From: Raineyella sp. LH-20
GTDB taxonomy: Bacteria; Actinomycetota; Actinomycetes; Propionibacteriales; Propionibacteriaceae
Assembly (NCBI RefSeq): GCF_033110965.1
Contig: NZ_CP137003.1
Location: 620,001-684,000, forward strand
Length of the DNA stretch: 64,000 bases
Direction of reading: 5' to 3'
The translations under genes and the position numbers were made by a program. Shown here one piece after another: positions 1 through 8,845 of this stretch; the stretch's first letter is position 1, and every line of letters begins with the position of its first letter. A model generated the notes under the pieces. It was not told the origin of the DNA and did not search any database. It saw only the letters and a list, made by a program, of their open reading frames with translations.

Positions 1-300
1 GACACCGACGACGATGCCGACCACCAGGGCCACGATGATGCTGTCGGTCGCCTTGTACGCCACCACCGACAGCACACCGGCCAGCGCCAGCACCGAGCCG
101 GCGGAGAGGTCGATCATCCCGCAGATGATCAACATCATCTCGCCGAAGGCCAGGATCGTGGTCACGGTGAGCTGGCGCGGGATGTTCGTCATGTTCTCGG
201 CGGTGAGGAAGTTCGGGCTCAGGAACGAACTCCCGATGAACATCGCCAGCAGGATCAGATAGATCGAGTACTTGCTCAGGTTGAGATTACGAAGCTTCAT
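1..300 (-). CDS. Sugar ABC transporter permease, N-terminal part (RbsC/XylH type), cut by window start
   Basis: This is the first 100 codons of an inner-membrane permease of the ribose/xylose family, starting at ATG 300 with MKLRNLNLSK. A hydrophobic first helix (YSIYLILLAMFIGSSF) is followed by the family pattern LSPNFLTAENMTNI, then the GEMMLIICGMIDLSAGS segment, which is the hallmark GGIDLSVGS-like loop of this permease class. The start lies 5 bases after the ATPase stop codon, so the two are probably translationally coupled. The gene continues beyond the left edge. Together with the ATPase and xylulokinase it points to import of xylose or a related pentose/pentitol. Substrate is inferred from context only. 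Confidence 0.93.
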   Translation of the reverse strand, partial: MKLRNLNLSKYSIYLILLAMFIGSSFLSPNFLTAENMTNIPRQLTVTTILAFGEMMLIICGMIDLSAGSVLALAGVLSVVAYKATDSIIVALVVGIVVGV

Positions 301-305
301 GACGT

Positions 306-1811
306 TCACCCCTGGGTGATTTCCGGGACTTGATTCATTGCGTGGGCGAGGATGCGCTCCTGACTGAACTCCGCACGAGGGATCTCGCCGGTGAGTCGCC
401 CGGCCGACATGACATAGATGCGGTCGCACATCCCGATGAGTTCGGGCAATTCGGAGGAGACCATCAGCAGCCCCTTGCCCTGCTGGGCCAGCTGGGTCAT
501 CAGGCGATAGATCTCGAACTTGGCACCGACGTCGATGCCGCGGGTCGGCTCGTCGAGCAGCAGCACCTCGGGGTCGGTGAGCAGCCACTTGGCCAGCAGG
601 ACCTTCTGCTGGTTGCCGCCGCTCAGCGACTGGATCGGGGTCTCCACGCTGGGCGCCTTCACCGCCATGGCCTTGAAGTACTCGGCGACCAGGGCGTCCT
701 CCTCCCGGGGATGGGAGCGGCCGCCGTGGATGACCTTCTGCAGGCTGGCCAGGGTGGCGTTCTTCTTGATCGAGAGGATGGGCACGATGCCCATCAGCCG
801 GCGGTCCTCCGAGAGCAGCGCCACACCGTGCCGGATGGCCTGCTGCGGGGTGGAGATGCTCACCGGGGTGCCGTTGACCTCGACGGTGCCGCCGTCGAGC
901 GGATCGAGACCGAAGATCGACTGGATCGTCTCGCTGCGTCCGGCGCCCACCAGGCCGGCCAGCCCGACGATCTCACCGGCCCGTACGTGCAGCGAGATGT
1001 CGGTGAAGGTGTGCTCGCGGTGCAGGTCGGAGACCTTCAGCACGACGTCGCCCAGCGCCACCTCCTCCTTGGGGTACTGGTTGTCGAGCTTGCGACCGAC
1101 CATCCGGGCGATCACCTCGTCGAGGTCCAGCTCGGCGGCGGGGTCGGTGCTCACCACCTGGCCGTCGCGCAGGATGGTGATGTCGTCGGCGATCCGGAAG
1201 ACCTCGTCCATCTTGTGCGAGATGTAGATGATCGCCACACCCCGGCTGCGCAGGAGGTCGATCTTCCGGAAGAGGTTCTCCACGTCCTTGTGCGCGATCG
1301 CGGAGGTCGGCTCGTCCATGATGAGGATGTCGGCCTTGTGGTAGATCGCCCGTTCGATCTCCAGCATCTGGATGTCGGACACCGTCAGGCTGGCCAGCTT
1401 CTGGTCGATGCTGTACGGCAGCCCCTCGCGGTCGAGGATCGCGCGGGCCTCGCGGCGGATGAACTTCCAGTCCACCCGGCCGGCCTTCATCGGCAGCCGG
1501 CCGATGAAGAAGTTCTCCGCGATGGTCATCTGCGGCACGTAGTTGAGTTCCTGGGCGATCATCGCGATGCCCAGGCTGTGGGCCTGGATCGGCGACTTGA
1601 CCTTGACCGGTGCGTCATCGAGATAGATCTCGCCGGCGTCCGGCTGGTAGAGGCCGTTGATGATCTTCATCAGGGTGGACTTGCCGGCACCGTTCTCGCC
1701 GCAGAGGGCGTGGACCGTGCCGGGACGGACGGCGAAGCTGACGTTCTGCAGCGCCTTGACGCCGGGGAAGGACTTCTCAATGCCTTCGACCCGCAATCTG
1801 AAGTCACTCAT
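306..1811 (-). CDS. Sugar ABC transporter ATP-binding protein (tandem ATPase, XylG/RbsA/MglA type)
   Basis: 501 residues with two ABC ATPase halves, as usual for carbohydrate uptake family 2. The first half has Walker A GENGAGKST at residues 38-46, followed by the Q-loop region and Walker B (ILIMDEPTSA). The second half has a degenerate Walker A (GLVGAGRSE), the signature LSGGNQQK and Walker B (VLLLDEPTRGIDVG). The protein energises import through the permease encoded just downstream, and it lies downstream of the xylulokinase in one minus-strand operon. No periplasmic binding protein is visible in the window; it would have to lie to the left. Confidence 0.95.
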   Translation of the reverse strand: MSDFRLRVEGIEKSFPGVKALQNVSFAVRPGTVHALCGENGAGKSTLMKIINGLYQPDAGEIYLDDAPVKVKSPIQAHSLGIAMIAQELNYVPQMTIAENFFIGRLPMKAGRVDWKFIRREARAILDREGLPYSIDQKLASLTVSDIQMLEIERAIYHKADILIMDEPTSAIAHKDVENLFRKIDLLRSRGVAIIYISHKMDEVFRIADDITILRDGQVVSTDPAAELDLDEVIARMVGRKLDNQYPKEEVALGDVVLKVSDLHREHTFTDISLHVRAGEIVGLAGLVGAGRSETIQSIFGLDPLDGGTVEVNGTPVSISTPQQAIRHGVALLSEDRRLMGIVPILSIKKNATLASLQKVIHGGRSHPREEDALVAEYFKAMAVKAPSVETPIQSLSGGNQQKVLLAKWLLTDPEVLLLDEPTRGIDVGAKFEIYRLMTQLAQQGKGLLMVSSELPELIGMCDRIYVMSAGRLTGEIPRAEFSQERILAHAMNQVPEITQG

Positions 1812-1854
1812 GACTTCGTCCCTTTCTTCATGTTCCGGGCTCCGGTGGCCGAAA

Positions 1855-3294
1855 TCAGGAGTGGCGCATGGCCACGAGATGAGAGAGCTCCGCGAAGCGG
1901 GCCTGGATCGACGGATCGTGGTCGGCCACGAACCGGGAGGCGAGGCGGGGCGTCCACTCCGGCGGCTGCGCCGACCCGGCGAGTGCCCAGGCGGCCTGCC
2001 GGGCCGCGCCGTCGGCGACGTACTCCCCGCGCTCGGGGACGATCACCGGCAGGTCCAGCACCGTCGGGGCGATCCGCCGGACGGCCTCGCCCTGCGCGCC
2101 ACCGCCGATCAGGTGGATCTCCGAGACCGGGACACCGATCGCCCGCAGCGCCCGGATGCCCTCCCCCACTCCGCACAGCATCCCCTCGACCGCGGCCCGG
2201 GCGATGTTGGCGGGAGTCAGGTTGGACAGCCGGACCCCGTGCAGCGCGCCGGTGGCGTCCGGGAGGTTCGGGGTCCGCTCACCCTCGAGGTAGGGGATGC
2301 AGACCAGGCCCTCCGCCCCGGGCGGCGCCGAGAGCGCCAGGTCGCTGAAGTGCGCGTGGTCGACGCCGAGCAGGTCGGCGTAGACGTCGAGGACGCGGGA
2401 CGCGTTGAGGGTGCACACCAGCGGCAGGAACCGGCCGGTGACGTCGGCGAAGCCGGTCACGATGCCGGACGGGTCGTGCGTCGGCCGGTCGCTGACCAAG
2501 GACACGACGCCCGAGGTGCCCAGCGACATGGCGACCTGGCCCGGCCGCAGGTCGAGGCCGAACGCCGCCCCGGCGTTGTCCCCGCAGCCCGGCCCGAGCA
2601 CCATCTCCCGCCCGTCGATGACCACGGTCGCCATCGGCTCGTTCGGCGCCAGCACCCGAGGCACCTGCAACGTACGGTCGGAGCAGGTCGCCGCCGCGAT
2701 GATGTCGGTGCAGTAGACATTGGCCACCGGGTCGAAGTAGCCGGTGCCCGAGGCGTCGGAGCGGTCGGTGGCGAGCGAGTCGAGCCCGGCCTCGTTCATC
2801 AGCTTCCAGCTGAGCCAGTCGTGCGGCAGCGCGACGGCGGCCGTACGGGCCAGGTTCTGCGGCTCGTGGCGGGCGAGCCAGCGCAGCTTGCTCACCGTGA
2901 TGGAGGCGACCGGGACGACGCCCGTACGATCCGCCCAGACCTGGCGGCCCCGCTCCTCGTCGCCGTCACCGAACTCGCGGACCAGGTCCGCGGCCTCCGG
3001 GCCGGAGCGGGTGTCGTTCCACAGGATCGCGTTGCGGACGACATCACCCCGTTCGTCGAGGGCAACCATGCCGTGCTGCTGGCCGCCGACGGAGATCGCC
3101 TTGACGTCCTCCAGGCCGCCCGCCTGGCGAACCGCCTCCCGGAAGGCGCGCAGCCAGATCTCCGGATCGACCTCGGTCCCGGTCGCATGCCGTGCAGTTC
3201 CCGATCGTACGAGAGCGCCGGTCTCGGCGTCCCGGATCATCACCTTGCAGGACTGGGTCGACGAATCGACGCCCGCCACGAGTTTCCGCGTCAT
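1855..3294 (-). CDS. xylB: Xylulokinase (FGGY family)
   Basis: 479 residues, normal for xylulokinase, which phosphorylates D-xylulose to xylulose 5-phosphate for the pentose phosphate pathway. The N-terminus MTRKLVAGVDSSTQSCK is the FGGY ATPase phosphate-1 loop. ISVGGQQHGMVALD, SLGTSGVV and GGGAQGE (adenosine-binding region) follow in family order. ATG 3294 is chosen because it gives a canonical N-terminus and has GAGGAG about 9 bases upstream; the frame stays open further upstream but that part is unlike any kinase. A second, divergent xylulokinase begins at 63806. The divergent ROK gene is the likely repressor. Confidence 0.93.
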   Translation of the reverse strand: MTRKLVAGVDSSTQSCKVMIRDAETGALVRSGTARHATGTEVDPEIWLRAFREAVRQAGGLEDVKAISVGGQQHGMVALDERGDVVRNAILWNDTRSGPEAADLVREFGDGDEERGRQVWADRTGVVPVASITVSKLRWLARHEPQNLARTAAVALPHDWLSWKLMNEAGLDSLATDRSDASGTGYFDPVANVYCTDIIAAATCSDRTLQVPRVLAPNEPMATVVIDGREMVLGPGCGDNAGAAFGLDLRPGQVAMSLGTSGVVSLVSDRPTHDPSGIVTGFADVTGRFLPLVCTLNASRVLDVYADLLGVDHAHFSDLALSAPPGAEGLVCIPYLEGERTPNLPDATGALHGVRLSNLTPANIARAAVEGMLCGVGEGIRALRAIGVPVSEIHLIGGGAQGEAVRRIAPTVLDLPVIVPERGEYVADGAARQAAWALAGSAQPPEWTPRLASRFVADHDPSIQARFAELSHLVAMRHS

Positions 3295-3324
3295 GTGGAT
3301 GAACTCCTCGTTCCAACAGCTTTG

Positions 3325-3365
3325 TTGCTTGCAGCAATCTACGAAGCAGCGTAGGAGACTGTCAA
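3325..3365 (-). promoter_or_regulatory. xylB promoter with overlapping inverted repeat (candidate ROK operator)
   Basis: On the minus strand TTGACA (3360-3365) and TAGATT (3336-3341) are separated by 18 bases, a good sigma-70-type promoter. The perfect inverted repeat TTGCT-TGC-AGCAA (3325-3337) overlaps the -10 box. That position suits a repressor such as the divergently encoded ROK protein. The rest of the 281-base gap to 3576 holds no gene; a TAAACAACAAACAG stretch near 3505-3518 could be a second site. Confidence 0.6.
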
Positions 3366-3575
3366 GGCGGTCGGCGCGTCGGATCAACATCACCTTCGGA
3401 TCCCAGCAATAACGCGGGATAGGCCCCTTGAAGCGGTCACCGACGCCATGCAGCCGCCTCCGCCCGGACCATGGGTGCACAGCAATCTGGACCTCTGGGC
3501 ACGCACTAAACAACAAACAGGTAAGCTCGGAGCCAACACCCGTCGTCCTGACCTCAACGTTGAAAGGGTGGTCGC

Positions 3576-4853
3576 GTGAGTGACATCGACACCGCCGCGC
3601 TCTCGCCGCGCGGCTCCGGGGCACGGGCGAACAGCATGCGAGCACACAACCTGTCGCTGTTGGCGCAGGCGGTCGCCGACGCCCCCGTGCCACTGTCCCG
3701 CGCCGACCTCGCCTGCGCGACGGGGCTGAACCGTTCGACGGTGACCCGGCTGGTCGAGCAGCTCCTCGGTGACGGGATCGTCGTCGAGGGCGACCTGCGC
3801 GCCTCCACCAGCGGCCGCCCCGCGGTCCCCCTGCTCCCGGCCCCGCACACCCATGTCGCTCTGGGCGCCGAGGTCAGCGCGGAGTACCTCGAGGTCTGCG
3901 TCGTGGACCTCACCGGCCGCATCCTCGTCGAGCGGCGCCACGCCTTCACCATCGACCTGCCCAAGCGGGCCCGGATGCTGGCCGAACTCGCCGGCATCGT
4001 CAACGACCTGGCGGTCCAGGTGGACCGCGCCGGAATGTCCCTGGTGGGGGTGGCCTGCGGCGTCCCCGGGCTGATCGACGCCTCCACCGGCTACCTCCAC
4101 ACGGCACCCCATCTCGGTTGGCGCGACGTCGACCTGAGCACCGCCGTCGCGGAGGCCGGCTGTTCCCGCGAGATGCGGTTCCACAACTCGGCCGGGGTCG
4201 CGGCGCAGGCCGAAGTGCGGGCCCGGCAGCGCGCCGGCCGGTCCGTCGACCACTTCCTGTACGTCACCGGTTCCTCGGGCATCGGAGCCGCCCTGGTCCG
4301 GGACCGCCTCGTCGAGGCGGGGGCGCGAGGGTGGGCGGGCGAGCTCGGGCATGTCCTGGTGTCCGGATCCGAGGCCGCCTGCTCCTGCGGAGCCACCGGC
4401 TGCCTGGAGACCGTCGCCGCCCGGGCCGCCATCCTCACCGCCGCCGGACTCCCCACCGACGCCCCGATCGGCCAGTTGCTCGCCGCACTGCGGCGGAGCG
4501 ACCGGCAGGCCGAGGAAGCCGTGGCGCTGGCCGGACGTGCCCTGGGCGAGGCGATCGCCACCTGCCTGAACATCGTCGACTCCCCGGTGGTGGTGCTCGG
4601 CGGCCTGCTCGAACGACTGTTCAGCCGGCTCGGCCCCCGGGTCCGCCAGGGCATCGGCGAGCGGGTGCTCAGCCACGCCTGGGCGCCGGTCGACCTGGAA
4701 CCGAGCATCACCGGCGCCCACGCGGTGAGCGAGGGCGCCGCCTGGCTGACGCTCAAGGACTTCCTCGGCTCCCCCGACCGCTGGGCACCGCCGCCACGCG
4801 GGACGACCCCGTACTATTCGGTGGACCAGACCCCCGAGGTCACCATCGAGTGA
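3576..4853 (+). CDS. ROK-family transcriptional regulator (XylR-like repressor)
   Basis: 425 residues starting at GTG 3576. Residues about 25-75 form a winged helix-turn-helix (SRADLACATGLNRSTVTRLVE), followed by the ROK sugar-kinase-like domain. The zinc-binding signature CSCGATGC with a preceding GHV histidine is present, as in NagC/Mlc/XylR. The gene is transcribed away from xylB and the shared intergenic region carries an inverted repeat over the xylB -10 box, so it is probably the xylose-responsive repressor of the left ABC/xylB operon. Substrate specificity is inferred from context. Confidence 0.9.
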   Translation: MSDIDTAALSPRGSGARANSMRAHNLSLLAQAVADAPVPLSRADLACATGLNRSTVTRLVEQLLGDGIVVEGDLRASTSGRPAVPLLPAPHTHVALGAEVSAEYLEVCVVDLTGRILVERRHAFTIDLPKRARMLAELAGIVNDLAVQVDRAGMSLVGVACGVPGLIDASTGYLHTAPHLGWRDVDLSTAVAEAGCSREMRFHNSAGVAAQAEVRARQRAGRSVDHFLYVTGSSGIGAALVRDRLVEAGARGWAGELGHVLVSGSEAACSCGATGCLETVAARAAILTAAGLPTDAPIGQLLAALRRSDRQAEEAVALAGRALGEAIATCLNIVDSPVVVLGGLLERLFSRLGPRVRQGIGERVLSHAWAPVDLEPSITGAHAVSEGAAWLTLKDFLGSPDRWAPPPRGTTPYYSVDQTPEVTIE

Positions 4854-4884
4854 CCCGGGAACGAGCGGCTGGGAACGACCGGCC

Positions 4885-4899
4885 CGGGAGTGCCTCCCG
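4885..4899. terminator. Short hairpin between convergent genes
   Basis: CGGGAG-TGC-CTCCCG lies between the convergent ROK gene and the small membrane-protein gene. There is no T run, so this is only a weak bidirectional terminator candidate. Confidence 0.3.
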
Positions 4900-4900
4900 A

Positions 4901-5221
4901 CTAGGGCGCGATCACCACGATCTTGCCGGTCGTCGCCGTGCAACGGATCGTCTCACCGCGCCGACAGGTGAAGGCCAGGTCGGCGCCGGAGGTCGGGTCG
5001 TACGCCGTGACGTCGAACTGCACGTCGGGCGAGGTGACCGTGCGGACGCTGTCCCGGGTGGCGACGGCGAGCTGGCAGCTCGCTCCCCCGGCCACGCCCA
5101 GCCCCTTCTCGCAGGTCCGGGCCGCGCCCGGGAGCCGGTCTCCGTACGATCGGAGGACGACCCCGAGCAGCAGCACGACGAAGAGCAGCAGGGCGACGAC
5201 GAACGGCCAGAGCTTCCTCAC
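4901..5221 (-). CDS. Small single-pass membrane protein of unknown function, coupled to ptsI
   Basis: 106 residues from GTG 5221, which overlaps the ptsI stop codon (GTGA), so translation is probably coupled to enzyme I. The N-terminus VRKLWPFVVALLLFVVLLLGVVLRS is one strong transmembrane segment. The remaining about 75 residues look extracytoplasmic, with three cysteines (CEKG, SCQL, FTCRR plus IRCT) spaced as if able to form disulfides. I do not recognise the family. Its link to the PTS is by position only, since enzyme I is cytoplasmic and this domain would lie outside. Confidence 0.7.
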   Translation of the reverse strand: MRKLWPFVVALLLFVVLLLGVVLRSYGDRLPGAARTCEKGLGVAGGASCQLAVATRDSVRTVTSPDVQFDVTAYDPTSGADLAFTCRRGETIRCTATTGKIVVIAP

Positions 5222-6921
5222 CCCGCGAGGATAGCGGCGACCGCCTCCCGACCCAGGACAGGACTCTTGGCGGACACCGCGGCCTCCGCCGCCCGACGGC
5301 ACTGGTCCAGCGTCACCGCGGACAGTTGTGCACCGACCGCGGCCAGCGCCGGCGCGGCGGCCGACAGCGAGGTGACACCCAGACCGATCAGCACGCAGGC
5401 CAGCTGCGGATCGGCCGCAGCCTCACCGCACACCCCGACCGACTTGCCGTGGTGCTTGCCCGCCTCGGCGGTGAGCTGGACGAGCTTCAGCACGCCCGGC
5501 TGCCACGGGTCGGTCAGCCCTGCCAGGTAGGGCGACATCCGGTCGGCCGCCATCGTGTACTGGGACAGGTCGTTGGTGCCGATCGAGAAGAACTCGACGT
5601 ACTCCAGCACCTGGTCGGCGACCAGCGCGATCGCCGGCACCTCGACCATGATGCCCGGGTAGAGGCCACGCTCCCGGCACAGCCCGGCGAACCACTCGGC
5701 CTCCTGCACGGTGGAGACCATCGGCGCCATCACCCACGCCTCGACATCGGTGCCGGCCGCCGCGTCGGCGATGGCATCCAGCTGGCGGGTGAGGAGCTCC
5801 GGCTTGTCCAGGGCGATCCGCATGCCACGGACACCGAGCGAGGGGTTCTCCTCGTGCGGCATGTTGGCGAAGGCCAACGGCTTGTCCGAGCCGGCGTCGA
5901 GGGTGCGGACGACGACCTTCTTGCCCCGGAACGCTTCGAAGACCTCGGTGTAGACCTGGGTCTGCTCCTCCAGGCTCGGCTCGACCTGCGCGGTGAGGAA
6001 GGCGAGCTCGGTGCGGAACAGGCCGACGCCCTCGGCGATCCCGGGGGCCGCGGCCTTGCGGGCGGCGGCGCCGTCCTGGACGTTGGCGAGGAGTTGCACC
6101 CGGTGGCCGTCCGCGGTGCGGGCCGGCCCGCGCCAGGCGCGGATCCGCTCGGCCTTGGCCGCCGCCTCCTCGACCCGCCGCAGCGCGTCGCGCTCGTCGG
6201 GGTGGGGGACGATCTCGCCGGTGTCCCCGTCGACCAGCAGTGGCGTGCCGTCGCTGATCTCGGTCAGCCGGGCGCCGACCGCGACGATGCACGGGATGCC
6301 CAGCTGGCGGGCGATGATCGCGGTGTGGCTGGTCTTGCCGCCGAGCTGGGTGACCAGCCCGGCGATCACCTCGGGGCGCAGGCCCGCGGTGTCCGCCGGG
6401 GCCAGGTCGTCGGCCAGCAGCACCACCGGGGAGTCCGGATCGGGGACGCCGGGCTCGGGCTCGCCGCGCAGTTCGGCGATCACCCGGTCACGGACGTCCT
6501 TCAGGTCGGTGGTCCGCTCGGCCATCAGGCCGCCGATCTTCTCGAACTTGGCGACGAAGGTGTCGGTGGCCTGCACCGCGGCCCAGTCCGCCGGGGAGCC
6601 ATGGTCGATCAGCTTGTTGACGGAGCGCTGCCAGCCCCGGTCGGTGGCCAGCGCGGCGGTCGCGGCGAGCACCTCGGACGCATGCCCGGTGACCATCCCG
6701 GCCCGCCCGGACAGTCGGCTGCCGACGACGGCCGCCGCCGCCGCGAACCGGTCCTTCTCAGCCTGCCGGTCCCCCTCGGGCACCTCGACACCCTGGGTCG
6801 GCAGGGCCGGGCGCGAACGGACCCACTGGGCAGGCGCGAAACCGACGCCCCCCACGACACCGAGACCCGCCAGGAGATCGGGCTCACCCGGGATTCTGGC
6901 CGGGAACTGCGCAGCGGTCAT
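5218..6921 (-). CDS. ptsI: PTS enzyme I (phosphoenolpyruvate-protein phosphotransferase)
   Basis: 567 residues, the usual length. Enzyme I autophosphorylates with PEP and hands the phosphate to HPr. The phosphorylated histidine is in GGKTSHTAI (His199). Downstream are the PEP-binding barrel motifs (LFRTE, FSIGTNDLSQY) and the catalytic cysteine in GVCGEAA. ATG 6921 is preferred over upstream in-frame starts because GAGGAAGAGG precedes it and the N-terminus then matches the family. It is transcribed divergently from the DeoR-fruK-fruA-ptsH operon, so general and fructose PTS genes share one control region. Confidence 0.95.
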   Translation of the reverse strand: MTAAQFPARIPGEPDLLAGLGVVGGVGFAPAQWVRSRPALPTQGVEVPEGDRQAEKDRFAAAAAVVGSRLSGRAGMVTGHASEVLAATAALATDRGWQRSVNKLIDHGSPADWAAVQATDTFVAKFEKIGGLMAERTTDLKDVRDRVIAELRGEPEPGVPDPDSPVVLLADDLAPADTAGLRPEVIAGLVTQLGGKTSHTAIIARQLGIPCIVAVGARLTEISDGTPLLVDGDTGEIVPHPDERDALRRVEEAAAKAERIRAWRGPARTADGHRVQLLANVQDGAAARKAAAPGIAEGVGLFRTELAFLTAQVEPSLEEQTQVYTEVFEAFRGKKVVVRTLDAGSDKPLAFANMPHEENPSLGVRGMRIALDKPELLTRQLDAIADAAAGTDVEAWVMAPMVSTVQEAEWFAGLCRERGLYPGIMVEVPAIALVADQVLEYVEFFSIGTNDLSQYTMAADRMSPYLAGLTDPWQPGVLKLVQLTAEAGKHHGKSVGVCGEAAADPQLACVLIGLGVTSLSAAAPALAAVGAQLSAVTLDQCRRAAEAAVSAKSPVLGREAVAAILAG

Positions 6922-6965
6922 CTCTACCTCTTCCTCGAAGCGTACGGGCACAACGGTACGCGAAA

Positions 6966-7044
6966 CGTGTTGACATTCCAACACGATCGGGCATACTTGT
7001 GACCAGTCGGGCACTCAAACGGACATAAACACAGGGCCGTGTTT
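6966..7044. promoter_or_regulatory. Divergent ptsI/fru control region with two perfect inverted repeats
   Basis: Two operator-like palindromes lie in the 174-base gap between ptsI and the DeoR gene: CGTGTTG-N6-CAACACG (6966-6985) and AAACAC-N6-GTGTTT (7027-7044). TTGACA at 6970-6975 sits inside the first and could be a plus-strand -35 box with a -10 near 6992-6998. The octamer ACATAAAC (7023-7030) recurs twice in front of the mannitol-type PTS gene. These are plausible binding sites for the DeoR regulator encoded next door. Confidence 0.6.
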
Positions 7045-7095
7045 CGTTGCACGACACGATACCGGACCGCTCCGCGGTCACCCAGGAGGACAACG

Positions 7096-7875
7096 ATGTA
7101 CGCCGAGGAACGTCGTTCCGCCATCGTCGACGAGGCGCGCAACGAGGGGCGGGTGCGGGTCGTCGACCTGGCCGCCCGCTTCGAGGTGGCCCCGGAGACG
7201 ATCCGCCGCGACCTGGACCTGCTCGAGGCCGACGGGGTGGTCAAGCGCGTCCACGGCGGCGCGATCCCGGTGATCGGCTTCGACGGCCGCGAGACGACCC
7301 TCCCGGAACGCGAGATCGCCAATGCCGGAGCCAAGCGGGCGATGGCGGAGGCGGCCCTGTCGTACGTTCCGCATCAGGACGGCACCATCATCCTCGACGC
7401 CGGCTCGTCCACCGGGGCGCTCGCCGCGCTGCTGGTCGCACCGGGGATCAGCTTCAACAACCTGACCATCGTCACCGACTCGGTGCCGGCGGCGATGACC
7501 CTGTCCGCGGTGCCCCAGCACACCGTGCACATCCTCGGCGGGAGCGTCCGCGGCGTCACCCAGTCGACCGTCGGCGCCGGCGCCCTGGAGACCCTGCGCC
7601 GGCTCCGGGTCGACGTCGCCTTCGTCGGCACCAACGGGATCTCCGCCACCTTCGGCCTGACCACCCCCGACGCCGCCGAGTCGGCGGTCAAGCGCGCGAT
7701 GATCGCCGCCGCCCGCCGCACCGTCGCGCTGGCCGACCGTTCCAAGTTCGGACACGACTTCTTCATCAGCTTCGCCGCACTGTCCGACATCGATGTCCTC
7801 ATCACCGACGGGAGGCCGCCGGCCGCCCTCGCCGCAGCCCTGTCCGCCCACGAGACCGAGGTCGTGATCGCATGA
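7096..7875 (+). CDS. DeoR-family transcriptional regulator of PTS genes (FruR-like)
   Basis: 259 residues from ATG 7096, preceded by AGGAGG at a good distance. The N-terminal DeoR helix-turn-helix is clear (RVVDLAARFEVAPETIRRDLDLLEADGVVKRVHGGA), followed by the sugar-phosphate-binding DeoR C-terminal domain (LDAGSSTGALA, VAFVGTNGIS, LADRSKF). Its stop overlaps the fruK start (ATGA). The effector is likely fructose 1-phosphate or a related phosphate ester, inferred from the operon. Confidence 0.92.
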   Translation: MYAEERRSAIVDEARNEGRVRVVDLAARFEVAPETIRRDLDLLEADGVVKRVHGGAIPVIGFDGRETTLPEREIANAGAKRAMAEAALSYVPHQDGTIILDAGSSTGALAALLVAPGISFNNLTIVTDSVPAAMTLSAVPQHTVHILGGSVRGVTQSTVGAGALETLRRLRVDVAFVGTNGISATFGLTTPDAAESAVKRAMIAAARRTVALADRSKFGHDFFISFAALSDIDVLITDGRPPAALAAALSAHETEVVIA

Positions 7876-8834
7876 TCGTCACCTTCACCGCCAACCCCAG
7901 CATCGACCGTACCGCCGAACTCGACGAGCCCCTGCTGCGCGGCGGGGTGAACCGCATCCGCGCCCTCCACGACGGTCCGGGCGGCAAGGGTGTCAACGTC
8001 TCCCGCGCGCTGCACCTCGCCGGGGTGCCCTCCGTCGCGGTGCTCCCCTCCCCCAGCGCCCACCCGATCGTCGCCGCCCTGCGCGAGGCCGGCGTCGACC
8101 ACCGGCCGATCCCGGTGACCGCCCGGGTCCGCACCAACATCACCCTGTCGGAGGAGGACGGCACCACCACCAAGATCAACGAACCGGGTAGTCCGCTGGA
8201 TCCCGACGGGCTGATCGTACTCCGTGACACCCTGGTGGACCTGGCCCGCGACGCCGACTGGGTCGCCCTGTGCGGCTCGCTGCCGCCCGGCCCCGCGGCC
8301 GACTGGTACGCCGACCTGGTCGATGCGCTCCGCCCGACCGGCGCCCGGATCGCCGTCGACACCTCCGACTCCCCGCTGGAGGCGCTCGGCGCCCGACTAC
8401 CCGGATCGGCGCCCGACCTGCTCAAGCCCAACGCGTACGAGCTGGGCCAGCTCACCGGCACCGACGGCGACCAGCTGGAGCAGGCCGCCGAACACGGCGA
8501 CTTCGCCCCGACCGTACGCGCCGCCCGCGCCGTCGTCGACCGTGGCGTCAGCTACGTCCTGGCCACTCTCGGCGCCGCCGGGGCCGTCCTCGCCTCCGCC
8601 GAGGGCGCCTGGATCGCCACCCCGCCGGCGATCGTGCCGATCAGCACGGTCGGTGCCGGCGACTCCTCGCTGGCCGGCTTCCTGCTGGCCCATGTCCGCG
8701 GTGACGCCCCGGCCGACTGCCTGCGCCAAGCCGTGGCGTACGGCTCGGCGGCCACCGCCCTGCCGGGCACCACTGTCCCCCGTCCCGACCAGACCGACCC
8801 CGGCGGCGCCACCGTCATTCCCTTTTCCGGATAA
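7872..8834 (+). CDS. fruK: 1-Phosphofructokinase (PfkB family)
   Basis: 320 residues. It converts fructose 1-phosphate, the product of the fructose PTS, to fructose 1,6-bisphosphate. The FruK/LacC start MIVTFTANPSIDRT is present, with GPGGKGVNVSRAL and the C-terminal anion hole and catalytic Asp in TVGAGDSSLAGF. The start ATG overlaps the regulator stop by 4 bases and the fructose EII gene follows 11 bases downstream, so this is one operon. Confidence 0.95.
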   Translation: MIVTFTANPSIDRTAELDEPLLRGGVNRIRALHDGPGGKGVNVSRALHLAGVPSVAVLPSPSAHPIVAALREAGVDHRPIPVTARVRTNITLSEEDGTTTKINEPGSPLDPDGLIVLRDTLVDLARDADWVALCGSLPPGPAADWYADLVDALRPTGARIAVDTSDSPLEALGARLPGSAPDLLKPNAYELGQLTGTDGDQLEQAAEHGDFAPTVRAARAVVDRGVSYVLATLGAAGAVLASAEGAWIATPPAIVPISTVGAGDSSLAGFLLAHVRGDAPADCLRQAVAYGSAATALPGTTVPRPDQTDPGGATVIPFSG

Positions 8835-8845
8835 GGACGACCACC

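Noticed and set aside
330-2348. Long open frame on the plus strand opposite the ABC ATPase and xylulokinase genes
   Set aside because: High GC leaves long antisense frames open; the translation is His/Asp/Arg-rich low-complexity text without motifs, while the minus strand encodes recognisable proteins.
3295-3693. N-terminal extension of xylulokinase by about 130 residues
   Set aside because: The upstream in-frame sequence crosses the promoter and operator region and does not resemble a kinase; ATG 3294 has a good ribosome-binding site.
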